A stretch of DNA of 64,000 nt from Flavobacterium sp. 1355 (GTDB lineage Bacteria; Bacteroidota; Bacteroidia; Flavobacteriales; Flavobacteriaceae). The stretch lies in NCBI RefSeq assembly GCF_017833415.1, contig NZ_JAFICC010000010.1:181806-245805 (forward strand). The letters are read 5' to 3'. Below, piece after piece: positions 52,023 to 61,709 of the stretch (its first letter is position 1; the number at the start of each line of letters is the position of its first letter). The translations under genes and the position numbers were made by a program. Below the pieces are notes generated by a model. That model saw nothing but the letters and a program-made list of their open reading frames with translations, was not told the DNA's origin and searched no databases.

Positions 52023-54194
52023 TTATAAATTTTCTTTGATAAAGTTAGTCATTTTATTATACAGCTGAATTCTCGTTTTGCCACCATAAATACCATGGTT
52101 TTTATCTGGATATATCTGAGAATCAAATTGTTTATTAGCCTGAATTAATGCTTCCATCATTTGCATTGAGTTTTGCACATGAACGTTGTCATCACCTGAT
52201 CCGTGAATCAATAAAAATTTGCCTTTTAGTTTATCAACATGATTTATTGGAGAATTTTGATCATAACCGCTTGCATTTTCCTGTGGAGTCTGCATGTATC
52301 TTTCTGTATAAACACTGTCATAAAAACGCCAATTCGTTACCGGAGCAACTGCAATAGCCATTTTAAAAACATCGTTTCCTTGAAAAATACAATTTGAAGC
52401 CATAAAACCTCCATAACTCCATCCGAAGATTCCAATTCTTGAAGCATCAACATACGGATAAGCTCCAATTACTTTGGCTGCATCGATCTGATCTTCAACT
52501 TCATATTTCCCTAACTCTTTTTGAGTTACTTTTTTGAAGTCGGCACCTTTAAAACCAGTTCCTCTACCATCAACACAAGCTACAATATAACCTTGTTGAG
52601 TAAGCGATAAAAACCAGTAATCGTCTGTATTATTCCAATCGTTATTTACCTGTTGAGATCCAGGACCAGAATATTGGTACATGAAAACAGGATATTTTTT
52701 AGAAGGATCAAAATCTTTTGGTTTCAAAATCCATGCATTCAATTCATTTCCTTTAGCGGTTTTTAAAACAAAAAATTCTTTTGCAGGAAGATTATAGGCT
52801 TTCAATTTATCAGAAAGCGTCTGATTGTTTTCTATAACCTGAATTTCTTTACCGGTTTTTGCCTCGTTTAAAGTATAAGTTGTAGGCTGTAAATTACTGG
52901 AGAAAGTATTAATGAAGAATTGAAAATTAGGGCTAAATGTTGCAGCACTTGTTCCAACCTTTGAGGTTAAACGTAATTTGTTTTTTCCGTCTAAACCAAT
53001 TCTGTAAATGTCTCTGTTGATTGAACCATTTTCTGTAGATTGGTAGAAAATAGTTTTTGTTTTTTCGTCAAAACCGTAGTATGAAACCACTTCCCAGTTT
53101 CCTTTTGTAACCTGATTTTTAAGTTTTCCTGTTTTATCATAAACATAAATATGATTAAAACCATCTTTTTCGCTTGTCCAGATAAAACTGTTATCTTTTA
53201 AGAATGTCAAATTATCTGTAACATCAACATATGCCTTGTCTTTTTCGTTTAGGATTACTTTTGCTGTAGCAGTTGTTCCGTCAACAAATAATAAATCCAG
53301 ATTGTCCTGATGTCTGTTTAACACTTGTGCAGACAATGTATTATTATCATTTGTCCATTGCATTCTCGCAATATAGAAATCATTGTAATTACCTAAATCA
53401 ACTTTTTTAGTTGTATTCGCTCCCGCATCATATATATGTAATGAAACTACTGAGTTTTTCTCTCCTGCTTTAGGATATTTAAAAGTTTCAATTGCAGGAT
53501 ATAAATCTTTTTTGAAAATTGACATTGAAAATTCTGGCACCTGGCTTTCGTCAAAACGAATGTAAGCTAGTTTTTTACTGTCTTTACTCCAGTCAAAAGC
53601 TCTCACAAAAGCAAACTCTTCTTCGTAAACCCAGTCAGTAATACCATTTATGACAGCATTTTTCTTTCCGTCTGTAGTAACTGGTGTTGATTTTTTTGAC
53701 GCTACATCATAAACATATAAATTGTTTTCTTTAGCGTAAGCAATTTTAGTTCCGTCAGGTGAAAAAGTTGGCTCCTGAATCTGAAAATCAAAAAGTTTAG
53801 TTAGAGATTTGGCAGTGATATCGTATAAAAAATAATCTGCTGTAAAAGAGTGACGGAAAATTTGTTTGGAGTTACAAGCAATTAAAATCTTTTTTTCTGA
53901 AGCATCAAAAATATAGCTGTCAATTCCGTCTGAAAGTGCTGCGTGATTTTTTGTATCAATTAAATTAGACACTTTTTTTAATGTTGCAAAATCGTATAAA
54001 TCAATCTGCATGCTTCTGCTCGCCTGATCAACATTTAAAACAGTATATTGATCTGTATTTTTTAAGGACTGCAATTCATCCATTCCTTTAGCCCGGAAAG
54101 CTCCGCCATAAATATCTTCAACAGTTATTTTTTGCTGACCAAAAACGGTGGCAACAAATAACAATAATATTACAGTAATTTTACTTGTATTCAT
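52023..54194 (-). CDS. S9 family prolyl dipeptidyl peptidase (DPP IV type)
   Basis: A 723-residue exported enzyme that removes X-Pro or X-Ala dipeptides from peptide N-termini. The start at 54194 gives the signal peptide MNTSKITVILLLFVATVFG; a longer in-frame version adds a doubtful hydrophobic stretch. The N-terminal beta-propeller (about 45-460) includes the double-Glu substrate motif in WVYEEEFAFVRAF. The alpha/beta-hydrolase domain has the catalytic Ser in GIFGWSYGGFMAS, Asp in GSGDDNVH and His in DKNHGIYGG. With two POT genes downstream it forms a peptide-scavenging operon. Confidence 0.95.
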   Translation of the reverse strand: MNTSKITVILLLFVATVFGQQKITVEDIYGGAFRAKGMDELQSLKNTDQYTVLNVDQASRSMQIDLYDFATLKKVSNLIDTKNHAALSDGIDSYIFDASEKKILIACNSKQIFRHSFTADYFLYDITAKSLTKLFDFQIQEPTFSPDGTKIAYAKENNLYVYDVASKKSTPVTTDGKKNAVINGITDWVYEEEFAFVRAFDWSKDSKKLAYIRFDESQVPEFSMSIFKKDLYPAIETFKYPKAGEKNSVVSLHIYDAGANTTKKVDLGNYNDFYIARMQWTNDNNTLSAQVLNRHQDNLDLLFVDGTTATAKVILNEKDKAYVDVTDNLTFLKDNSFIWTSEKDGFNHIYVYDKTGKLKNQVTKGNWEVVSYYGFDEKTKTIFYQSTENGSINRDIYRIGLDGKNKLRLTSKVGTSAATFSPNFQFFINTFSSNLQPTTYTLNEAKTGKEIQVIENNQTLSDKLKAYNLPAKEFFVLKTAKGNELNAWILKPKDFDPSKKYPVFMYQYSGPGSQQVNNDWNNTDDYWFLSLTQQGYIVACVDGRGTGFKGADFKKVTQKELGKYEVEDQIDAAKVIGAYPYVDASRIGIFGWSYGGFMASNCIFQGNDVFKMAIAVAPVTNWRFYDSVYTERYMQTPQENASGYDQNSPINHVDKLKGKFLLIHGSGDDNVHVQNSMQMMEALIQANKQFDSQIYPDKNHGIYGGKTRIQLYNKMTNFIKENL

Positions 54195-54338
54195 CAGAAT
54201 TATTTTAAATATAAAAAAGAGCCCAATTTTAGTGAAAAAAATAAACATATTACACATTTCAAGTGTTAAATGTTAAAAAAAATAACGATTGCGTAGTTTC
54301 AAATTTTCGAATAGATTTTAATTAAACTCTTAAATTGG

Positions 54339-54347
54339 TATATTTGC
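54339..54347 (+). promoter_or_regulatory. -7 promoter element of mvaA
   Basis: TATATTTGC matches TAnnTTTGC, 28 nt before the mvaA ATG. It lies in the region divergent from the DPP IV gene. Confidence 0.65.
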
Positions 54348-54375
54348 CGCAACAATACTATTTAATATACTGAGA

Positions 54376-55689
54376 ATGAACAACGCTGTTGCAGGATTTT
54401 CTAAATTATCCAAAAAAGAAAAAATAAACTGGATTGCAGATTCCTATTTTTCTACCCCTGATGAAGCTCATAAAATAATAAGAAATTACTGGAATTCAGA
54501 CGAAAAGCTTCAACAGTTGCATGATGAATTTATAGAAAATACCATTACCAATTTATATATACCGCTTGGAGTTGCCCCTAATTTTTTAATTAATGGCAAA
54601 TACAAAACGATACCAATGGCTATTGAAGAGAGCTCTGTTGTGGCAGCGGCTTCAAAATCGGCAAAATACTGGTCAACACGAGGCGGATTTAAAGCAACCG
54701 TAATTAATACTGAAAAAATTGGTCAGGTGCATTTTACATTTAATGGGGATGCCCAAAAATTACAATCCTTTTTTGACGGCATAAAACCTGTTTTCTTCTC
54801 TGACACACAAAGCATTACCAAGAATATGCAACAGCGTGGCGGGGGAATTCTGGAGATACATTTAAAAGATAAAAGAAATTTACTTGAAAATTACTTTCAG
54901 CTTCATGCTACTTTTGAAACCAAAGACAGCATGGGAGCCAATTTTATTAACTCATGCCTGGAACAATTTGCAACAACTTTAAAAAATGAATTTCAAAATT
55001 CTGATTTATTTTCAGATAATGAAAACATTAATATTATAATGAGCATCTTGTCCAATTATGTTCCAAATTGTGTTGTAAGAGCAGAAGTATCATGCCCTGT
55101 CGAAGATTTAACCGAAAAGCAGATTACAAACCCGCAGGATTTTGCGCAACGTTTTGTACAGGCTGTTCAAATTGCAGAAGTAGAGCCTTTTAGAGCTGTA
55201 ACACACAACAAAGGAATTATGAATGGTGTTGACGCCGTTATTCTGTCAACAGGAAATGATTTTAGAGCTGTAGAAGCAGGTGTTCATGCCTATGCTTCCA
55301 GAAATGGACAATATGCAAGTCTGTCTCATGCTAAAGTTGAAGATGGACTTTTTACTTTCTGGCTTGAAATTCCACTGGCTTTAGGTACTGTTGGCGGATT
55401 GACTTCTTTACATCCGTTAGTAAAATTATGCCTGGAAATACTAGAGAATCCTTCGGCAGAAGAATTAATGCAAATAGTGGCTGTTGCCGGCCTGGCACAG
55501 AATTTTGCCGCTTTGCGTTCTCTTACCACAACCGGAATTCAGGAAGGGCACATGAAAATGCATTTAAACAACATCATCAACCAACTTGAAGCTAACGAAG
55601 AAGAGCGTCTTTTAATAAAATCTCATTTTAAGAAAAATACTATTTCACATAGTGCTGTTGTTGATTTTATAGAAAATCTACGAAAATAA
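54376..55689 (+). CDS. mvaA: Hydroxymethylglutaryl-CoA reductase (class II type)
   Basis: HMG-CoA reductase makes mevalonate from HMG-CoA, the committed step of the mevalonate route to isoprenoids that flavobacteria use. The 437 residues match the bacterial class II type. Visible motifs are PMAIEESSVVAAASKSAKYW (catalytic Glu), KDSMGANFINSCLEQ, AVTHNKGIMNGVDAVI (catalytic Lys), STGNDFRAVEAG (Asp) and LGTVGGLTSLHPLV. Class II enzymes are often labelled degradative, but the biosynthetic neighbour (a GHMP kinase) argues for an anabolic role here. Confidence 0.94.
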   Translation: MNNAVAGFSKLSKKEKINWIADSYFSTPDEAHKIIRNYWNSDEKLQQLHDEFIENTITNLYIPLGVAPNFLINGKYKTIPMAIEESSVVAAASKSAKYWSTRGGFKATVINTEKIGQVHFTFNGDAQKLQSFFDGIKPVFFSDTQSITKNMQQRGGGILEIHLKDKRNLLENYFQLHATFETKDSMGANFINSCLEQFATTLKNEFQNSDLFSDNENINIIMSILSNYVPNCVVRAEVSCPVEDLTEKQITNPQDFAQRFVQAVQIAEVEPFRAVTHNKGIMNGVDAVILSTGNDFRAVEAGVHAYASRNGQYASLSHAKVEDGLFTFWLEIPLALGTVGGLTSLHPLVKLCLEILENPSAEELMQIVAVAGLAQNFAALRSLTTTGIQEGHMKMHLNNIINQLEANEEERLLIKSHFKKNTISHSAVVDFIENLRK

Positions 55690-55772
55690 TTAAAGCTATC
55701 CTATTCCAGTTGCAATCTTATTTTAAGGAATTCAAAGGTTCTCCCGAAGATTCGCAGCTAAAAAAACAAAGT

Positions 55773-56681
55773 ATGAAACAAACATTTTACAGTAACGGAA
55801 AACTTTTTATTGCCGGAGAATATCTAGTGCTGGATGGAGCAGATGCTTTTGCGCTACCAACAAAATTTGGTCAGAATTTAGTAATTGAAGATGGTGAAAA
55901 TAATCAAATAGAATGGAAAAGTTACGATTACAACAATCAACTTTGGTTTGAGGAAACAATCTTATTTAAAGAAATTATAGATCGGCCGGACACAAAAACT
56001 GAAACTGTAAAAACAACTTTACTAAATATCCTTCATGAAGCCTATATATTAAATCCAAAATTCATAGCAGACGCAAAAGGTTATAAAGTAAGCACGCACC
56101 TGACTTTTCCAAGAAACTGGGGACTTGGAACTTCTTCTACACTTATAAATAATATTGCCGAATGGGCAAACGTTAATGCTTTTACTTTATTAAATAATAG
56201 CTTTGGCGGAAGTGGCTATGATATTGCGTGTGCACAAAACAACACACCGGTACTATATAAAATTAAGGATAATGTTGTAAAACCGGTTGAGTTTAACCCG
56301 GACTTTAAGGAACATATATATTTTGTTTATTTAAACAAAAAGCAAAACAGCAAATCTGCCATATTTGCTTACAATAACAATAAGGGGCATAATCTGGCAC
56401 AAAATGTTGCAGAAAACAACAAGATTACAAATACTATTCTACACGCAAAAACATTAAAAGAGTTTGCCTTAGCTGTACAAAAACATGAAATTCACTTGAG
56501 TAGTATTTTAGAAATGCAAACAATCAAGGAGGCTGTTTTTCCAGATTTTAATGGTGTAATCAAAAGCCTTGGGGCTTGGGGAGGAGACTTTGTTATGGTA
56601 ATTTCTAAAGATAATCCGAAAGAATATTTTGCTTCAAAAGGCTATGAAACTATTCTTTCTTACGATGAGATGATCCTTTAG
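55773..56681 (+). CDS. GYDIA family GHMP kinase (mevalonate-pathway neighbour)
   Basis: A 302-residue GHMP-superfamily small-molecule kinase of the Bacteroidota GYDIA group, named for the motif visible here (FGGSGYDIACAQ). The N-terminus YSNGKLFIAGEYLVLDGADA is typical of mevalonate or phosphomevalonate kinases, and the ATP-binding loop is NWGLGTSSTLINNIA (P-x3-GLGSS type). I start at the ATG at 55773, since the upstream frame adds 21 residues unlike the family. It follows mvaA by 83 nt, so a mevalonate-derivative substrate is likely but not shown. Confidence 0.88.
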   Translation: MKQTFYSNGKLFIAGEYLVLDGADAFALPTKFGQNLVIEDGENNQIEWKSYDYNNQLWFEETILFKEIIDRPDTKTETVKTTLLNILHEAYILNPKFIADAKGYKVSTHLTFPRNWGLGTSSTLINNIAEWANVNAFTLLNNSFGGSGYDIACAQNNTPVLYKIKDNVVKPVEFNPDFKEHIYFVYLNKKQNSKSAIFAYNNNKGHNLAQNVAENNKITNTILHAKTLKEFALAVQKHEIHLSSILEMQTIKEAVFPDFNGVIKSLGAWGGDFVMVISKDNPKEYFASKGYETILSYDEMIL

Positions 56682-56717
56682 AGAATTACAGCATCTCTTC
56701 AAATCAAAATAAAAAAA

Positions 56718-57155
56718 TTAATTCAAGTTTACTTTTTTTGTTTTAACGTCTTTTGTTTCCAGACGGCGAACAATTTGGTTATCCTGCTCATTTGACTCTA
56801 TAAGAGTATTATGGAGGCGTTCGGCCATTTTTTCTATACTGTTTGTAATAGAATCGTATACGAGTTCCATACGTCGATGCTTTTCTTCTTTTACAGCTTT
56901 TAAAACATCTTCTACAAAAATCTTATCGTATTTTTCAGCAACAGAATCACGAGTATTAGTTAATCGTATTACATTATCATTGCCAAGGATCGTAACTTTA
57001 AAGTGCTGTTCTTCATTACTTAAATAATACTTCCCTCCCAGTTCATCACAATTGATGTCTGTACTGCTTACTTTTAGCAATTCAGTAATAATTCCAAAAA
57101 TATGATTTTCAATTTTGGAATATACTTTAGGTTTCCTTTTAAAAAACTTAAACAT
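56718..57155 (-). CDS. Conserved hypothetical cytosolic protein
   Basis: I do not recognise this 145-residue protein. It has no signal peptide or membrane helix. It starts with a basic segment (MFKFFKRKPKVYSKIE), then a beta-rich part (about 40-80, KYYLSNEEQHFKVTILGNDNVIRL), and then a long charged helix likely to form a coiled coil (about 85-135). An in-frame ATG lies 12 nt upstream of the chosen start. It is convergent with the GYDIA kinase (36 nt) and stands alone. The 281-nt gap upstream holds only AT-rich DNA and the PpiD terminator. Confidence 0.7.
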   Translation of the reverse strand: MFKFFKRKPKVYSKIENHIFGIITELLKVSSTDINCDELGGKYYLSNEEQHFKVTILGNDNVIRLTNTRDSVAEKYDKIFVEDVLKAVKEEKHRRMELVYDSITNSIEKMAERLHNTLIESNEQDNQIVRRLETKDVKTKKVNLN

Positions 57156-57375
57156 TAAAAACATCAAGTACTTGATTATTAAAGTATTTATTTATCATAG
57201 GAGCATCTATTTTCTGTAAAACAAAACAGAGTTTGTTAATTAAAAAATCCGCACAAATTAACAGTATTAATTTTAATAAGCAAAATTTTTTAGATTATAT
57301 TTCTATTATTCCTATATAATTAATAAAAAAATGAATGATATTTATTACAAATTACTTTTAATCAATTGTGTTCCA

Positions 57376-57415
57376 ACAAAAAAACCCGAAACATTCAGAA
57401 GAACGTTTCGGGTTT
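57376..57415 (-). terminator. Terminator of the coaX-lptC-PpiD gene run
   Basis: AAACCCGAAAC and GTTTCGGGTTT form an 11-bp stem with a 12-nt loop. On the minus strand a T-tract follows, 22 nt past the stop of the PpiD-like gene. Confidence 0.85.
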
Positions 57416-57436
57416 AAGTTTATTTGGGTTTACTAC

Positions 57437-59536
57437 TTAGTAGTTAAATTGCAATCTGTTATCTTCAATTTTAGCATTGTTTTTCAATGCTGGTAAAATT
57501 CTGTTTGCGTCAGAAGCACTTTGTGCTTTTACCTTAGCAACATATTCAGCATGATTAGCAAGAGCAGGAGCTTTTACTGAACTAATGTTTTTCACAACAT
57601 ATACACCAGTGTTTCCTTCAATTGGAGCCGAAACTTTATTAGCAGCCAAAGCAAATGCAGTACCTACAACTTTTGGTTCCTGACCTACTCCTCCAGGTAA
57701 TACCGGATTGTCTAATGTTACATTAGTAGCTTGCTGAACGGCTACGCCAACACTTTTAGCAATTGCCTCAATACTTGATCCAGTCATTTTTGCTTTTAGC
57801 ATTTCAGCTTTTTTCTTATTTTTCAGGATTGGCTCAACATAAGGTCTTGCAACGCTTACAGAAATCAAACCTGATTTGTTTTCGCTTTTATATTGTGCAA
57901 TTACGTGACCAATATTAGCTAACTCAAAACGTTTTACATCACCAACGCTTGTTTCTTTATCAAACGCCCATCTCACGATATTACGTTGGTTTCCTAAAGG
58001 ACCAAATGCCTCATCCATAGCTTTTACACTAATTGGAGCAGCTACTTTTAATCCTAATTCTTTTGCAGTAGCATTAAAATCTTTATCTGCAGCCTGCATT
58101 TCAAATTTAGTAGCCAAAGTAAATACTTTATCAGAAGTAGCTTCAGATGGTTCAATTTTTTGAGCAATTGTAGCTAAACGAATACCATCTTGTTTATCAG
58201 TAACTTTTATAATGTGAAACCCAAAAGGAGTTTCTACTAAACCAATTTTTCCAATTCCGTTATTAAATACAAAATCATTAAAAGGTTTTACCATTTGGTT
58301 TGGACCAAAATATCCTAAATCTCCGCCTTGTTGTGCAGATGAGTCATCAGAACTTGTAAAAGCCAACATCATGAAACTATCCGGATTAGCCTGAACTTGT
58401 GCCAAAATTTCTTCTGCTTTAGCTTTAGCTTCTTCTTTTGTTCTTTTTTCTTTTGTATTTGGAGTCTGAGACCCTGTATATCCAATTAAAATATGACTTG
58501 CTTTTGCATTTACGCCAGCTTTAAATCCTAAAGATTTAGAAATAGCATAATATCTTCCATATACATATGGTCCATAAATTTCACCGGCAGGCAAACTGAA
58601 TAATTTATCAGCATCTACTGCAGGCAAAGAATTTTTAGGTATATAAGTTGAATCGTAAGGAACATCAGAATTTGCGTTTACAAATTCAGCAATGTTTGTA
58701 GCGTTTCTGAAACCTGCCAGAGTATCGTTTTTACCTGTTTTAGCATTGTAAACTACACTTCCTGATAATAAGGCTGTGATTTTTGCTTTAATTTCAGCTT
58801 CGTCTTCTTTTGAAGCTTTATCTTCAACTAAAACATATTGAATTTCACGAGTTGCATCAGCTTTGAATTTTTTCTCGTTTTTCTTCATATAATCAACAAT
58901 ATCAGAATCAGATATTTTTACTTCACTATCTTTAATAGAAGAATATAATCCGGCAGCATAAGCAAAGTTTACTTTGTTAGCTTCCATTTCATACTTTAAT
59001 TTTCCTTCACTAGCAGTTGTGTAAAGTCCTGATTTTACTAAAGTATTATAGATTTGAAATTTTGCGTTCAATCCTGCATCCTTTTCTTTGTCAGCAATAT
59101 ATTGTTTTGCTTCAGGAGTAGTATTAACGTAGTTTTTAAATTTAGCAACGTCAAAAACACCTGCTGCATTTAAGAACATAGGGTTTTTTCCAATATTTGG
59201 ATCTGATTTTAAAACTTCTATTAAATGTTTTTCACCAACTCTCAATCCTAATTTATCAAACTGAGCTGATAATAACGCAATTGAAACTTCCTGATCCCAA
59301 ACTCTGTTTGCAGCTTCAGTAGAAGAAATACCCTGACCACTTTTCTCAACATTACTAACTTTAACCCTAAAGTCTTCAAATGAAATATCTTTTCCATCGA
59401 TGCTTCCTACATCTTTTGAACTTTGACTAAAAGTACCGCTACTGAAAAGATCTTGTATTATAAATGCTAATAATGCAAGTGCAATAACTCCTATCAATAA
59501 AGCGGAACGCTGTCTAATTTTTGCTAAAACTGCCAT
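57437..59536 (-). CDS. Peptidyl-prolyl isomerase of the PpiD/SurA type
   Basis: A 699-residue membrane-anchored periplasmic folding factor. The start at 59536 gives a short cytosolic N-terminus and one anchor helix (about 12-32, ALLIGVIALALLAFIIQDLF), as in PpiD; an upstream in-frame ATG would spoil this. SurA_N-like helices (about 45-225) are followed by a parvulin rotamase domain (about 345-450: KASHILIGYTG, SAQQGGDLGYFGPNQMVKPFNDFVFN, ETPFGFHIIKVTD). A C-terminal part resembles a second, degenerate parvulin unit. It follows the CorC/CNNM gene by 109 nt. Confidence 0.92.
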   Translation of the reverse strand: MAVLAKIRQRSALLIGVIALALLAFIIQDLFSSGTFSQSSKDVGSIDGKDISFEDFRVKVSNVEKSGQGISSTEAANRVWDQEVSIALLSAQFDKLGLRVGEKHLIEVLKSDPNIGKNPMFLNAAGVFDVAKFKNYVNTTPEAKQYIADKEKDAGLNAKFQIYNTLVKSGLYTTASEGKLKYEMEANKVNFAYAAGLYSSIKDSEVKISDSDIVDYMKKNEKKFKADATREIQYVLVEDKASKEDEAEIKAKITALLSGSVVYNAKTGKNDTLAGFRNATNIAEFVNANSDVPYDSTYIPKNSLPAVDADKLFSLPAGEIYGPYVYGRYYAISKSLGFKAGVNAKASHILIGYTGSQTPNTKEKRTKEEAKAKAEEILAQVQANPDSFMMLAFTSSDDSSAQQGGDLGYFGPNQMVKPFNDFVFNNGIGKIGLVETPFGFHIIKVTDKQDGIRLATIAQKIEPSEATSDKVFTLATKFEMQAADKDFNATAKELGLKVAAPISVKAMDEAFGPLGNQRNIVRWAFDKETSVGDVKRFELANIGHVIAQYKSENKSGLISVSVARPYVEPILKNKKKAEMLKAKMTGSSIEAIAKSVGVAVQQATNVTLDNPVLPGGVGQEPKVVGTAFALAANKVSAPIEGNTGVYVVKNISSVKAPALANHAEYVAKVKAQSASDANRILPALKNNAKIEDNRLQFNY

Positions 59537-59645
59537 TTTTATTGTTGTTAATTTTATATTCAGTTTGCGAAAATACAATTATCTAGTTAATAACAATACA
59601 ACTAGTGTTTTATTTTGCGCATTTTTTTTTTAATTAATAAAAATT

Positions 59646-60905
59646 TTACTCTTTTATAGTCATTTTTACTAATTCGATTTTCTTGTTTGTTGCTTCTTCT
59701 ATCACAAAATAATATTGATCAATTACTATTTCGTCTCCTTTTTGAGGGATTTCTTTGGTATGATTTACAATAAAACCTCCCAAAGTGCCATATGAGTCTC
59801 CCTCAGGTATATTCAATTTATAGGTTTCATTGAGATACTCAACATCCAGGCGTGTAGAAAACAAATACTTACCTTCTCCTAATACTTGTTCTGTCAGCTC
59901 TTCGGCTAAATCATGTTCATCCTCGATTTCACCAAAAAGTTCTTCGACAATATCTTCTATTGTGATTATGCCCGAGGTTCCTCCATGTTCATCGAGAACA
60001 ACAGCAACATTTCTTCTTTTCTTAATAAGTAAGTTCAAAGCATCTCTTATAGAAATTGTATCGGGAACAAACTCAACGGTCATCAAAACAGATTTTATCG
60101 TTTTTGGCTTTTTAAACAAATCAAAAGAATGTACATATCCGACAATATCGTCAAGAGAATTTTGACTGACTACAATTTTAGAATATCCGGTTTCTATGAA
60201 TAATTGCTTAAGTTCTTCGACACTTGCAAACAAATCTATATCGACAATTTCAGTACGTGGCGTCATAATGTCGCGGGCCTTTACACCTGAAAACTCCAAG
60301 GCATTTTGAAAGATTTGAATCTCAGAATCTACTTCTTCATTTTCTTCAACAGAACTCATTTGTTCTGTAATATAATTGCCCAGTTCAATTTTACTAAAAT
60401 ACAATTGTACCTGATCACCCTCTGTCTTAAAGAACTTTCTTAAAATAAAGTCTGAAATCCATATAAAGAAAGTCGATATGTAATAAAACAACCTATAAAA
60501 GAGATAGGCCGGAATTGCAAAAATTTTGATTAATGAATTGGCATAAATCTGAAAAAAAACTTTAGGGAAAAATTCGGCCGTAATTAAAACTACAAAGGTC
60601 GAAAAAGCAGTCTGAATAAGAAAACTTGTAAAATCTGAAAACTCATATCCAAAGCGTATAATCTGATTCAGGATCAGATCACCCATATAAAAACCGTAAA
60701 CTACCAGTGCGACATTATTACCAATAAGCATTGCTGCAATAAATTTAGATGGATTTTCGGTAAGTTTTGTCAGTATTTGTGAGAGAAAATTATCTTGTTT
60801 TTTTTCTATTTCAAGATAAATTTTATTTGAGGAAATAAAAGCTATTTCCATTCCCGAAAAAAAGGCTGATAGTATTAAACATAGTATTATAATACTAATC
60901 TCCAT
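59646..60905 (-). CDS. CNNM/CorC-type hemolysin family protein (DUF21, CBS pair)
   Basis: A 419-residue inner-membrane protein with a DUF21/CNNM domain of about four helices (1-190), a CBS pair (about 205-325: ARDIMTPRTEIVDID, KRRNVAVVLDEHGGTSGIITIEDIVEELFGEIEDE) and a CorC_HlyC transporter-associated domain (about 340-415). Relatives take part in magnesium or sodium-linked transport; the hemolysin label is historical. The flavobacterial gliding protein GldE has the same layout, but gldD is not beside it here. It starts 3 nt after the upstream small gene. Confidence 0.92.
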   Translation of the reverse strand: MEISIIILCLILSAFFSGMEIAFISSNKIYLEIEKKQDNFLSQILTKLTENPSKFIAAMLIGNNVALVVYGFYMGDLILNQIIRFGYEFSDFTSFLIQTAFSTFVVLITAEFFPKVFFQIYANSLIKIFAIPAYLFYRLFYYISTFFIWISDFILRKFFKTEGDQVQLYFSKIELGNYITEQMSSVEENEEVDSEIQIFQNALEFSGVKARDIMTPRTEIVDIDLFASVEELKQLFIETGYSKIVVSQNSLDDIVGYVHSFDLFKKPKTIKSVLMTVEFVPDTISIRDALNLLIKKRRNVAVVLDEHGGTSGIITIEDIVEELFGEIEDEHDLAEELTEQVLGEGKYLFSTRLDVEYLNETYKLNIPEGDSYGTLGGFIVNHTKEIPQKGDEIVIDQYYFVIEEATNKKIELVKMTIKE

Positions 60906-60908
60906 TTT

Positions 60909-61103
60909 TTATTGTTTTTTATTACGGTCATCAAATCTGTTAGCAAATTTCCTTCTGAAGAAAAACATGAAAATTGCCAAACCAGCAATTATAAAACTCA
61001 GAGTCGCCTTATCGTTTGCCTCATTCAGTTTTGTAATTCCGTCATATATAAAGAAAACTCCAAAAAGGATGTATACGTATTGTGTGTATTTTAAATAACC
61101 CAT
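60909..61103 (-). CDS. Small two-helix membrane protein
   Basis: A 64-residue protein with two hydrophobic helices (about 6-24 and 36-52) and a basic tail (RRKFANRFDDRNKKQ). No domain is recognised. It is likely real because it lies 8 nt after lptC and 3 nt before the CNNM gene on the same strand, with no other ORF in the space. Function is unknown. Confidence 0.75.
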   Translation of the reverse strand: MGYLKYTQYVYILFGVFFIYDGITKLNEANDKATLSFIIAGLAIFMFFFRRKFANRFDDRNKKQ

Positions 61104-61111
61104 AATATTTT

Positions 61112-61663
61112 TTATTCTTCGGCTTCGAGTTCGCCGGTTATTCGTTGTGAATTTATCACTTTAAAATCTTTACTAAAATCTATTCCCTGTCCGTAAGTGA
61201 CTCCTTTTGCATCGGTGAGTTTAAATTTTCTTTCGGTATAAAACCACTCATTTTTCTGGTCAAAATACAACTGTTCGGTTTCCAGCATTTGTCCGGTTTC
61301 AGAAGTAATCTTTACTTTTCCCTGCAAATCAATAATTCCTGTTTGCTTATACGAAACAGCATAATTTGATTTTATAAAAGTACGCTTTTGTTTTTTATCA
61401 TATAAGGTAACATCAATTCCTTTTGGAAATTCGGTAAACGGAAATTCAAGATTTGAGTAATCCAGCATTTTGGAACTAATGAGAACTCCTGTTATACGTC
61501 CGGAATCTGTATATTTTATATTCACAGTATCTGCATCACTTCCGGGAACAAACTCCGAGAAGTTAATTTTCTGAACTTCTTTAAAATTACTTTCGCAACC
61601 AAAAAACATTGTCACAGCAAGAACTGTGACAATTGTGATGATATATTTCTTTGGTAAATTCAT
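61112..61663 (-). CDS. lptC: LPS export periplasmic protein LptC
   Basis: LptC is part of the bridge that carries lipopolysaccharide from the LptBFG transporter to LptA and LptD. The 183-residue protein has an N-terminal lipoprotein-type signal (MFFGCESN, Cys about 24) where E. coli LptC has a membrane anchor. An OstA-like beta-jellyroll follows (about 60-165: KYTDSGRITGVLISSKM, LYDKKQKRTFIKSNYAV, LQGKVKITSETGQMLETEQLYFDQKNE-type strands). Its operon position with envelope genes fits. No other lpt genes are in the window. Confidence 0.88.
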   Translation of the reverse strand: MNLPKKYIITIVTVLAVTMFFGCESNFKEVQKINFSEFVPGSDADTVNIKYTDSGRITGVLISSKMLDYSNLEFPFTEFPKGIDVTLYDKKQKRTFIKSNYAVSYKQTGIIDLQGKVKITSETGQMLETEQLYFDQKNEWFYTERKFKLTDAKGVTYGQGIDFSKDFKVINSQRITGELEAEE

Positions 61664-61709
61664 TTGCCAAATGTAGTAAATTGTATTGAGCTTAAAAAAA
61701 CAGCTTTGC

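Noticed and set aside
57331..57417. Small plus-strand ORF of 28 codons starting MNDIYYK
   Set aside because: Its second half is the hairpin of the PpiD terminator and its stop falls in the stem; no promoter or leader supports it.
59646..60905. Gliding motility protein GldE
   Set aside because: The domain layout matches, but the diagnostic neighbour gldD is absent and the operon is coaX-lptC, so the neutral CorC/CNNM name is safer.
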